DNA of 18,259 nucleotides from Pyrinomonadaceae bacterium (GTDB lineage: Bacteria; Acidobacteriota; Blastocatellia; Pyrinomonadales; Pyrinomonadaceae). Below, in pieces: positions 1 through 6,323 of this stretch (positions within the stretch are counted from its first letter, which is position 1; every line of letters begins with the position of its first letter). The stretch lies in the NCBI GenBank assembly GCA_014379075.1, contig JACMMN010000063.1, forward strand, positions 1 to 18,259. The letters are read 5' to 3'. The position numbers and the translations under genes are program-made. Under the pieces are notes generated by a model. That model was not told the DNA's origin. It ran no database searches and saw nothing but the letters and a program-made list of their open reading frames with translations.

Positions 1-843
1 GCGTGGATAAAGATCAGCGGCGAAATCACTTCCGTCAGTCCTGCGAGTAGCGACCCGGGCAGTTCTCCTGTCAGTACCGCGAGCGGTAGCGACCGGGGCA
101 CTTCTTCTCCTGTCAGTACCGCGAGCGGTAGCGACCGGGGCATTACATCGTCGCTAATGAAGGTTCTCGGCGAAGAAAAGATCGCCCAACTAGTCGCCAC
201 GGCAAAAGCCGAACCAGGCGATGCCGTCCTCATCGTCGCCGGCCGCAAATCCGTCGTCGCGGCCGCCCTCGGCGCCTTACGCAACGAGATCGCCAGACGC
301 GAAAACCTCATCGACCGTACGGCCTACAAACCTCTCATCGTCACTGAATTCCCGATGTTCGAGCACGACGAGGACAGCGATAGATATACCGCCGCCCATC
401 ACCCGTTCACCTCGCCGATGGACGAGGACCTTGAGCTTTTCAAACGCGCCGTCGAAAACGACGCGGAACATCACCTGCTCGGACAAGTTCGCGCCAAAGC
501 CTACGACGCTGTCATCAACGGCTACGAATGCGCCGGCGGTTCGATCCGTATTCACCAAAAAGAGATCCAGGCCCTGAATTTCAAAGCACTCGGAATGTCC
601 ATCGAAAGCGCCCGGGCCCAATTTGGATTCTTCCTCGACGCCTTAGAATACGGCACCCCGCCGCACGGAGGCTTCGCCGCCGGCATCGAACGCACAAGCA
701 TGATCCTCTGCGGCACCGAAAACATCCGCGACGTCATGGCCTTCCCAAAAACCGCGTCGGCACAGGATCTGATGATGGACTCGCCGGGTGAAGTAGATGC
801 ATCGCAGCTGAAGGAATTGGGAATTGGAGTGAACGAGGAATGA
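1..843 (+). CDS. aspS: Aspartate--tRNA ligase, C-terminal part (5' end outside window)
   Basis: Charges tRNA-Asp with aspartate in the cytoplasm. The frame is open from base 1, so the ATG at 157 is internal, not the start. The 280 visible residues cover the end of the GAD insertion domain and the C-terminal half of the class II catalytic core. Recognisable pieces are EFPMFEHDED, HHPFTSP, NGYECAGGSIRIH and class II motif 3 at about residues 223-231 (GGFAAGIER), then the typical IRDVMAFPKT. Motif 3 reads GIER where GLDR is usual; the key Arg is kept. The oddity is residues 11-51 of the fragment. Where E. coli AspRS has a short linker before SPVAKFL, this protein has Ser/Thr/Gly-rich repeats (PVSTASGSDRG twice plus a shorter copy) encoded by tandem DNA repeats, all in frame. 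Identification is from family knowledge and is very secure; only the effect of the insert is unknown. Confidence 0.96.
   Translation, partial: AWIKISGEITSVSPASSDPGSSPVSTASGSDRGTSSPVSTASGSDRGITSSLMKVLGEEKIAQLVATAKAEPGDAVLIVAGRKSVVAAALGALRNEIARRENLIDRTAYKPLIVTEFPMFEHDEDSDRYTAAHHPFTSPMDEDLELFKRAVENDAEHHLLGQVRAKAYDAVINGYECAGGSIRIHQKEIQALNFKALGMSIESARAQFGFFLDALEYGTPPHGGFAAGIERTSMILCGTENIRDVMAFPKTASAQDLMMDSPGEVDASQLKELGIGVNEE
31..142. repeat. Three in-frame copies of a hairpin repeat inside aspS
   Basis: Two copies (67-100 and 109-142) are identical over 34 bp, with period 42 bp. An older, degenerate copy lies at 31-61 and is 3 bp shorter in the core. The core TACCGCGAGCGGTA is a perfect 6-bp inverted repeat (TACCGC/GCGGTA), so each full copy can form a hairpin. 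All length differences are multiples of three, so the reading frame survives. The copies encode SVSPASSDPGSS, PVSTASGSDRGTSS and PVSTASGSDRGITSS. The look is that of a mobile REP-like element that landed in a surface loop of the GAD domain and then duplicated. Confidence 0.85.
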
Positions 844-876
844 TGCGTTAAGCCAGAAGCATTGCTCCTGAACGGG

Positions 877-986
877 AGTTTGGTACTGTAAAAACGGGTG
901 GCGTTTTACAGTACCAAAGTGGCAAATCTACTGTATCAAACTCCCCGAATCACTGTATCAAACTACAAATCTTGCTGTATCAAACT
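877..986. repeat. Phased array of CTGTATCAAACT-like motifs, period 22 bp
   Basis: CTGTATCAAACT begins at 931, 953 and 975, exactly 22 bp apart. A diverged copy (CAGTACCAAAGT) sits one period earlier at 909. An inverted copy (reverse complement CAGTACCAAACT) lies at 877-888. The spacers of 10 nt do not match each other. Such phasing, about two helical turns, puts the motifs on one face of the DNA. That suits a cooperative repressor array or transposase-binding sites at a transposon end. The array occupies the gap between aspS and the next gene, whose start is 133 bp downstream. Confidence 0.7.
879..918. terminator. 15-bp perfect inverted repeat after aspS (possible terminator)
   Basis: TTTGGTACTGTAAAA (879-893) is exactly complementary to 904-918 across a 10-nt loop. 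It lies 35 bp after the aspS stop and could end that transcript. However, the stem is AT-rich and no T-run follows, so a classical rho-independent terminator is doubtful. Its arms also match the motif of the neighbouring 22-bp array, so it may instead be two inverted protein-binding sites. Confidence 0.4.
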
Positions 987-1118
987 CAATAAACATTGGG
1001 CCGCGATGCAAATTCGTCGAAATCTTGCAAAAACACTCCCGCTCAATTTTGGTTCGCGACCATCGCGAATATAAATTTCGAACTAAACGGGTTAAGATGT
1101 CGTAAAATAGAAATTACG

Positions 1119-1736
1119 ATGGCAAAGAAATTCGACACAAATCCGCTCGATCCCGATTTCCCGCAAAGGGCGAAGGCCGTAGCGGCATCGACGGCGCCGC
1201 AGACGCCTTATAAAACTGCCGAATTTCCGAGCGCTCCATCGAGCGTTACCGAAGAAGAAACCCGCAGGTTTGGCGAAGGTGATTTTCAGGCTTACTGGCA
1301 GACAAGCCAGCAGCCGGCCGCTCCGTTGTATCACGCTCCCGCTTTTTCGGATATGAACGCCGCGTCGGACCGAAAAGTGGAAAAGGTTGGAATGCCGGAG
1401 AAATGGCTCATCGCAATGCCTTATCTGCCGTTTTCGATCGGCCTTGTTGCCGGGATAATATTGCTGCTCATAATTCCAAAGGAAGAGAACAAGGTGCGTT
1501 TTCACGCCGCCCAGGGCTTGGCCGCACACGTTGGGATTTTGATAGTTACTACAATCCTCGGCATCGTCGGAAATGTTTCCGATTTCGCGGGTATTGGAGA
1601 TACTATTTTTTACCTGGTTACTACAGTTATGCTGATTGTCTTCGCGATCAAAGCTTGGCAGGGCAAACCGGTTCATATTGAATCGGTCGATGATCTAACA
1701 AACTTTCTGGAAGAAAAGATAGGCCCACTGAAATAA
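1119..1736 (+). CDS. DUF4870-like integral membrane protein
   Basis: The 205-residue protein has a polar, Pro/Ala-rich N-terminal half (about 1-95) with no visible domain. Three hydrophobic segments follow at about 97-119, 132-153 and 160-180. The segment containing KEENKVRFHAAQGL is typical of DUF4870/Tic20-like proteins, where a charged loop followed by RFHAxQ precedes the second helix. The biochemical role of that family is not established. I chose the ATG at 1119 because the upstream extension to a TTG at 996 is low-complexity intergenic sequence. No clear Shine-Dalgarno is seen. The gene is 36 bp upstream of the first of two zinc-ribbon membrane proteins and probably forms an operon with them. 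Confidence 0.75.
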   Translation: MAKKFDTNPLDPDFPQRAKAVAASTAPQTPYKTAEFPSAPSSVTEEETRRFGEGDFQAYWQTSQQPAAPLYHAPAFSDMNAASDRKVEKVGMPEKWLIAMPYLPFSIGLVAGIILLLIIPKEENKVRFHAAQGLAAHVGILIVTTILGIVGNVSDFAGIGDTIFYLVTTVMLIVFAIKAWQGKPVHIESVDDLTNFLEEKIGPLK

Positions 1737-1772
1737 GCTGCTCTGAGCTATCTTAAAAAAAAAGAAATCAAT

Positions 1773-2216
1773 ATGTATTGTTCCGGCTGCGGAGTACAAA
1801 TACAAGACGATCTTAATTACTGCAATCGCTGCGGCAGTAAGGTGCCGAAAAGCGATGCAGCATCCGTCGCCGAAAACTTTTCGCAAGCCGTGCCTTACAT
1901 CGGCGGGTTCGGACTGCTGGCTTTTATTGTCGTAGTTCTAAGTCTTTTGAAGAAAGGCGCTGAGATGAATGCTCTCGTTCCGATCTCTTTTTTCTATCTG
2001 GCAACGCTTTTCGGTATCTGCTATCTCTTGATCAGCAGGGCCGTATCTCTGTCGCAAAAACGAAAGGTCGAAACCACAGATCCAGGGATCGCATCTCAGC
2101 CAGCATATCTTCGACCGGTAACTACGGCTCAACTTGAAGAACCAGGCGACATGCCGATCAGCGTGACGGAGCATACTACCAAAACACTTGATAAAGTTTT
2201 AGTAGAAAGAAAATAG
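1773..2216 (+). CDS. Zinc-ribbon membrane protein (paralogue 1)
   Basis: This 147-residue protein starts with a zinc ribbon made of two CxxC pairs (C3/C6 and C17/C20; YCSGCG and YCNRCG). Two hydrophobic segments follow (about 42-60 and 68-90), then a polar tail ending in SVTEHTTKTLDK plus a few residues. The architecture suggests a membrane-anchored metal-binding protein with the ribbon on the cytoplasmic side; the function is unknown. The next gene, 17 bp downstream, is a clear paralogue with the same layout and the same C-terminal motif, so the pair arose by tandem duplication. The A-rich stretch before the ATG holds no good Shine-Dalgarno. Confidence 0.8.
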   Translation: MYCSGCGVQIQDDLNYCNRCGSKVPKSDAASVAENFSQAVPYIGGFGLLAFIVVVLSLLKKGAEMNALVPISFFYLATLFGICYLLISRAVSLSQKRKVETTDPGIASQPAYLRPVTTAQLEEPGDMPISVTEHTTKTLDKVLVERK

Positions 2217-2233
2217 GGTCTCTTCGAGAATTT

Positions 2234-2692
2234 ATGTATTGTTCAACATGCGGAAACGCCGTAACTACCGACCTCAAATACTGCAAAAATTGCGGCGACA
2301 AGCTGGTAAAAGAAGTGGATAAGGACGGCATGCCGGGCAAGATGCTGGACAACATTCTGACGACGCTATTTCTCGTCGTAATGTTCGGACTCGGCATACT
2401 CGTCGGGTTGGTCGCCGTGCTTTTGAGCAGGGACGTCCAAACCGAGGTGGTTGTTTTGATCACGATTGCCTATCTCGCCGCTGTTTTCGGGATCTGCTAC
2501 ACGCTTCTTGGCCAGGTTCCGAAACTGATCGATGCAAAATTGAACAGACGAAATGATTCGCCTGACTTCGTGCCTCATGTACAACTTCCCGCAAAAGTAA
2601 CCGGGCAGCTTGACGGCTACCACGAACCGGCGATGAGCGTCACGGAACATACAACCCGCACGCTCGATAAAATTCCAGTTGAACGCCGTTAG
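2234..2692 (+). CDS. Zinc-ribbon membrane protein (paralogue 2)
   Basis: The 152-residue paralogue of the preceding gene has an N-terminal ribbon C3/C6 and C17/C20 (YCSTCG, YCKNCG). Two membrane segments lie at about 42-65 and 71-94, and the C-terminal tail reads SVTEHTTRTLDK. The ribbon and tail motif are conserved between the two copies, while the linker after the second helix has diverged. That points to selection on both ends of the protein. The start lies 17 bp after the preceding stop, so co-translation is likely. Its TAG (2690-2692) overlaps the stop of convergent cstA by 4 bp, leaving no room for a separate terminator. The function is unknown. Confidence 0.8.
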   Translation: MYCSTCGNAVTTDLKYCKNCGDKLVKEVDKDGMPGKMLDNILTTLFLVVMFGLGILVGLVAVLLSRDVQTEVVVLITIAYLAAVFGICYTLLGQVPKLIDAKLNRRNDSPDFVPHVQLPAKVTGQLDGYHEPAMSVTEHTTRTLDKIPVERR

Positions 2693-4380
2693 AAACTTTT
2701 CGCTTCGATCATATCTATCTTTTCACCGCGCAGTTTCAAAAGTGCTGTGATTACCAAATAGATCGCCAGCAAAATCAAGGCAAGCGAGGCCACGCCGTTA
2801 ATGAGTTTTATATCAAAACCCGCAGTCGTGCTTAGATTCCCGTAAACCATTAGGCCGAGCGCCCATAGGGTAATTACCAAAACGAAAAGCATTGGCAGCA
2901 GCGTAAAGGCGATGCGCTTGCGGGCCTGATGAAGCCAAACCGTTATGGATAAAAGGGTCAAAGCCGCGAGCATTTGGTTCGAAGCACCGAACAACGTCCA
3001 GAAATCGAGGTACGAACCGGGCTTGGCGAAGAAGATCAGGAGGAACGGCATTGCAACGGTAACGAGCGTTCCGATAATTGCGCCGATTCTTCCCGGAATG
3101 CCAATAAGCTCTTGCACGATATATCGCCCGAGCCGCATGCAGACATCCAGCGTATCGAAAACAAAGGTCGAAAATGCCATCGCTCCGAATGTGATAGCAA
3201 ATGAAAGATTCTCGCGGCCGATCAGAAGCGTGAGAAAATTGCCAATACCGTTTCCGTAGATCTTACCTGCCGAAAGAGCTTTTCCATCAGGTGCGAAAAG
3301 CATTTCCTTCGAGGCGATCATTACCGTTACGAGAGCGATAAATGCAACGAATCCTTCGGCCAGCATCGCTCCATAACCGACTGGCCGCACATGCGATTCC
3401 TTATCGATCTGCTTCGAAGTCGTTCCGGAACATACAAGGCCGTGAAACCCGGAACACGCTCCGCAGGCAATCGTCACGAACAAAAATGGAAACAGCATCC
3501 CGGTCATTCCGCCGACATCGAACGACTTAAACGCCGGCTGCTCTATAGAATAGCCGCCAAAGAATACTCCGACGACGCCCACCGCAATTGCCGCATACAG
3601 CACAAAACCGCCGAGATATCCGCGAGGCTGTAATAGCGCCCAAACCGGCACAAGTGAAGCAGCGATGCAGTAGATCAATATCAGGATCGACCAGCTTAAA
3701 TGACCAAAATTGAGGACATACGAATACTGAGTGCCAAGATACGATAGAGCGAATGTCGCGGGCACAAAGATAATCGTCGAAAGCCAGAGGGGCGGTTTTA
3801 TATATCGCTCGACAAGTCCGAGAATTATCGAAAGCAGCAAATACATCACGCTCGCAAATGCCACCGCGCCGCCGGGATTAAAACCGGTTTCGCCAACAAG
3901 AGCGTCATCCCCCGAAACGAATGTACCGGCGGTAATGTCGGTGAAGGCGACGATCACATACACGAGGGCGATCCAGATAAACGCCATCATCGCCCGCCCG
4001 GCGCCGATTCCTAGTTTTTCCTTAGTGATCTCGGCTATTGACTGCGCACCATGCTTTACCGATGAAGCCAGTGCGGCAAAATCATGTACGGCACCGATGA
4101 GAACGACGCCAAGCGCGATCCAAACAAGACAAGGCAACCAGCCGAATGCGACGCACGCAATGATCGGCCCCGCAATCGGCCCGGCCGCCGCAATTGCTGA
4201 AAAATGCTGTCCGAAAAGGTAAAATGGCTTCGTCGGAACAAAATCTTCGCCATCGCTTAACATATTCGCTGGTGTTTCGCGGGAATCGTCAAGCTTAAAT
4301 TGCTTCGCAATCCACCGGCCGTAAGCGAAATAGCCAAATACGAGCCATGCGAGGAAAACGACCGCCAGAAGAGTCAACAT
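2689..4380 (-). CDS. cstA: Carbon starvation protein CstA-family transporter
   Basis: This 563-residue polytopic inner-membrane protein belongs to the CstA family, whose members import peptides or pyruvate, often during carbon limitation. Family signatures are the N-terminal ARG-like start with YGRWI, SAIAAAGPIAGPI, GAVHDFAALASSVKHGAQSI and the conserved block CSGFHGLVCSGTTSKQI followed by GYGAMLAEG. It matches the short form of the family; E. coli CstA is about 700 residues. The ATG at 4380 is supported by the family-typical beginning. A GGA-containing weak Shine-Dalgarno lies about 8 nt upstream. It is divergent from the thioesterase gene, with 145 bp between the starts, and converges on the zinc-ribbon pair. 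Substrate (peptide or pyruvate) cannot be decided from the sequence. Confidence 0.93.
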   Translation of the reverse strand: MLTLLAVVFLAWLVFGYFAYGRWIAKQFKLDDSRETPANMLSDGEDFVPTKPFYLFGQHFSAIAAAGPIAGPIIACVAFGWLPCLVWIALGVVLIGAVHDFAALASSVKHGAQSIAEITKEKLGIGAGRAMMAFIWIALVYVIVAFTDITAGTFVSGDDALVGETGFNPGGAVAFASVMYLLLSIILGLVERYIKPPLWLSTIIFVPATFALSYLGTQYSYVLNFGHLSWSILILIYCIAASLVPVWALLQPRGYLGGFVLYAAIAVGVVGVFFGGYSIEQPAFKSFDVGGMTGMLFPFLFVTIACGACSGFHGLVCSGTTSKQIDKESHVRPVGYGAMLAEGFVAFIALVTVMIASKEMLFAPDGKALSAGKIYGNGIGNFLTLLIGRENLSFAITFGAMAFSTFVFDTLDVCMRLGRYIVQELIGIPGRIGAIIGTLVTVAMPFLLIFFAKPGSYLDFWTLFGASNQMLAALTLLSITVWLHQARKRIAFTLLPMLFVLVITLWALGLMVYGNLSTTAGFDIKLINGVASLALILLAIYLVITALLKLRGEKIDMIEAKSF

Positions 4381-4525
4381 AAGGTTTCCGTTATTTATCC
4401 TTGGAAAGGCTGGAAGCGAGATTAATTTACGATATTTTTGGTAAACTCGGCAAGCTTGATGTCTAAAATCTTAGGTTTGAAAATTATCAGCACAAGTGCG
4501 AATCTTTCACCAAAAAAGAAAAATT

Positions 4526-4993
4526 ATGAATCAGCAAAAATCCATACAGGAAATTTACTCCCCGAACGGCATTTGCTTTGGATGCGGGCCAAAAAACGAG
4601 AAGGGTCTTCGTATTCGTAGTTTTACGGATGGCGATGAGTTCGTTGCCGAATGGCGTGCCGAGCCGCATCACGAGGCGTTTGCGGGCGTCCTCAACGGCG
4701 GAATTATCGGAGCATTGCTTGATTGTCATTCAAACTGGGCGGCCGCATATCACCTGATGAAAAAGGCCGGTGCCGGCCACGCGGCTTGTACCGTGACGGC
4801 CGATTTCCATGTGAAATTATTACGCCCGACGCCGAGCGATGCACTAATAACGTTGAGGGCGCGAATTGTCGAATCATCCGAAGACCGAGCAGTCGTCGAA
4901 GCCGAATTAATTGCCAATGCTAACGTATGCGATACTTGCAGGGGAACTTTCGTGGCGGTCAAGGAAGGACATCCCGCCTATCACCGTTGGTAA
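4526..4993 (+). CDS. PaaI-like hotdog-fold acyl-CoA thioesterase
   Basis: This 155-residue protein of the PaaI/YbgC-type hotdog superfamily probably hydrolyses an acyl-CoA. It shows the CFGCGPKNEKGLRI opening common to one branch of these enzymes. It also has the active-site helix block HEAFAGVLNGGIIGALLD, with H49, N57 and D66 as likely functional residues, and the ADFHVKLLRPTP strand. I chose the ATG at 4526 over the GTG at 4496 because the homologous part begins soon after it. There are two CxxC pairs, C17/C20 and C135/C138 (VCDTCRGTF). The second replaces a segment that usually reads more like CATGxGTF, so a structural metal or disulfide is conceivable. The 3' end overlaps the convergent exonuclease gene by 35 bp. 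Substrate unknown. Confidence 0.88.
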   Translation: MNQQKSIQEIYSPNGICFGCGPKNEKGLRIRSFTDGDEFVAEWRAEPHHEAFAGVLNGGIIGALLDCHSNWAAAYHLMKKAGAGHAACTVTADFHVKLLRPTPSDALITLRARIVESSEDRAVVEAELIANANVCDTCRGTFVAVKEGHPAYHRW

Positions 4994-5591
4994 GAAATTG
5001 GGAATACATTTTGGCGATCTGCTCCGTGTAAACGTTTCGGAGTCCTAACTTCTCTATCCATTGATTCTGCTCGCCCATCAGTTGCGGCAAATATACGACG
5101 TCGGATAATGCGTAATCGACCAGTTCCTCAGTCCAGATCCCGTTCCACGACCGGTTAAATTTTGCCCGCTGCGACTTATCCAGATCGACGGCGAAATATC
5201 GATACAGCGTTTCAGCCAGCGAAGCGGATTGATTCGCCCCGCGCGTCAGCACCTTTTCGGCGATCATCGTATCGAAGACATTATGCACGCTATAACCGTT
5301 CTCACGAAGAAAATCGAGGTCGAACTTAGCGTTGTGAAATATCTTGATGATTGCCGCATCCTCAAAAATTGCGCCTAACTTTCCGAGCTGCACGCCCTCG
5401 CTGATTGGAACCAACGCATTAAAATCACCGTCGGAAAATTGAATCGAAAAAAGCCTGCCGTACTTCGCGCTCAAACCAGAGGTTTCCGTGTCGCAGCCGA
5501 TAATTTTCGATGCCGATAGCTTTTCGAATGCGAATTCGATTTCTTCGGATGTGCGGGCGACCAAAATATTCACACTTCGATTGTAGATCAC
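4959..5591 (-). CDS. RNase D-like 3'-5' exonuclease, single domain
   Basis: This 210-residue protein is a lone DEDDy exonuclease domain of the RNase D/DnaQ superfamily. Catalytic residues are visible: D34 and E36 in CDTETSGL, D91 in FHNAKFDLDFL, and Y160/D164 in YALSDVVYL. It would trim RNA or DNA 3' ends using two divalent metal ions. Full RNase D is about 370 residues with C-terminal HRDC domains; these are absent here, so tRNA-type substrate specificity is uncertain. No ATG start is available: GTG at 5591 or GTG at 5573 are the candidates, and an in-frame stop lies just upstream of the first. It shares a 42-bp divergent gap with yceH and overlaps the thioesterase 3' end. Confidence 0.88.
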   Translation of the reverse strand: MIYNRSVNILVARTSEEIEFAFEKLSASKIIGCDTETSGLSAKYGRLFSIQFSDGDFNALVPISEGVQLGKLGAIFEDAAIIKIFHNAKFDLDFLRENGYSVHNVFDTMIAEKVLTRGANQSASLAETLYRYFAVDLDKSQRAKFNRSWNGIWTEELVDYALSDVVYLPQLMGEQNQWIEKLGLRNVYTEQIAKMYSQFLTNGDRRDVLP

Positions 5592-5633
5592 TAAACATCA
5601 ACGCGGAAATGTATTAAGCTAGTGTGAATTTAT

Positions 5634-6290
5634 ATGCCGCAAACATTATCAGAAGTAGAGGTTCGTGTTCTTGGAAGCCTCGTCGAAAAACAATTGACCA
5701 CGCCGGAATATTATCCGCTCACGATGAATGCATTAACGGCAGCTTGCAATCAAAAAAGCAATCGCGATCCTGTAATGGCCCTTGATGACACGGCAATTTT
5801 AAAGGCGATAGATAGTCTTCGGGATAAAAATCTCGTTTATCTCTATTACGGCAGCACAAGCCGGACTGTGAAATACAAGCATATGCTGCCAAGCGTTTAT
5901 GAACTGGAACCGCCCGCAGTTGCCGTCCTGGCGGTGCTGGTTCTACGAGGAGCGCAGACGCTTGGTGAAATTCGCGAACGTACCGGGAGGCTTTTCGAGT
6001 TTTCGGGACTTGGCGAAGTGCAGGAAACGCTGGATGACCTTTCGCGACGCGATGAGCCGCTGGTTGTCAAACTTGAACGCCAGCCTGGCCAAAAAGAGGC
6101 CCGCTTCGCACATCTATTGTCCGGTGAGATCGATATAGAAAGTTTGAATATCGCGCGGGATCGGCCGGCTACTGCTGGTGGCCAATCGAATGACCGGATC
6201 GAAAAGCTTGAACAGGAGATCGAACTTCTCAAAAACGAGTTCGCATCGCTGAGATCAACATTCGAGGAGTTCAAGAAACAGTTCGACTGA
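5634..6290 (+). CDS. yceH: YceH family protein (DUF480)
   Basis: This 218-residue protein opens with LSEVEVRVLGSLVEKQLTTPEYYPLTMNAL, split here by eye into LSEVEVRVLGSLVEKQ and TTPEYYPLT, the hallmark of DUF480/YceH (UPF0502). NQKSNRDPV and YKHMLP further mark the family, which folds as two winged-helix domains. A regulatory or nucleic-acid-binding role is suspected but not established. The C-terminal part (RIEKLEQEIELL to the end) is a predicted coiled coil, as in E. coli YceH, and may mediate oligomerisation. Length is normal for the family. The start is directly preceded by an AT-rich leader without an obvious Shine-Dalgarno. It converges on the beta-helix gene, with 33 bp between the stops and no terminator visible. 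Confidence 0.92.
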   Translation: MPQTLSEVEVRVLGSLVEKQLTTPEYYPLTMNALTAACNQKSNRDPVMALDDTAILKAIDSLRDKNLVYLYYGSTSRTVKYKHMLPSVYELEPPAVAVLAVLVLRGAQTLGEIRERTGRLFEFSGLGEVQETLDDLSRRDEPLVVKLERQPGQKEARFAHLLSGEIDIESLNIARDRPATAGGQSNDRIEKLEQEIELLKNEFASLRSTFEEFKKQFD

Positions 6291-6323
6291 TAGCCGCATT
6301 CCGTCCAATCCGACAGAGATACT

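Noticed and set aside
157..843. Separate short gene starting at the ATG at 157
   Set aside because: The frame is open to base 1 and the residues before 157 (AWIKISGEI) continue the AspRS GAD domain, so this ATG is internal.
909..986. CRISPR array
   Set aside because: Repeats are only 12 bp and spacers 10 bp, with no cas gene nearby; the phasing fits protein-binding sites better.
996..1118. TTG-initiated N-terminal extension of the DUF4870-like protein
   Set aside because: The extra 41 residues look like translated intergenic DNA, and the ATG at 1119 gives a sensible protein.
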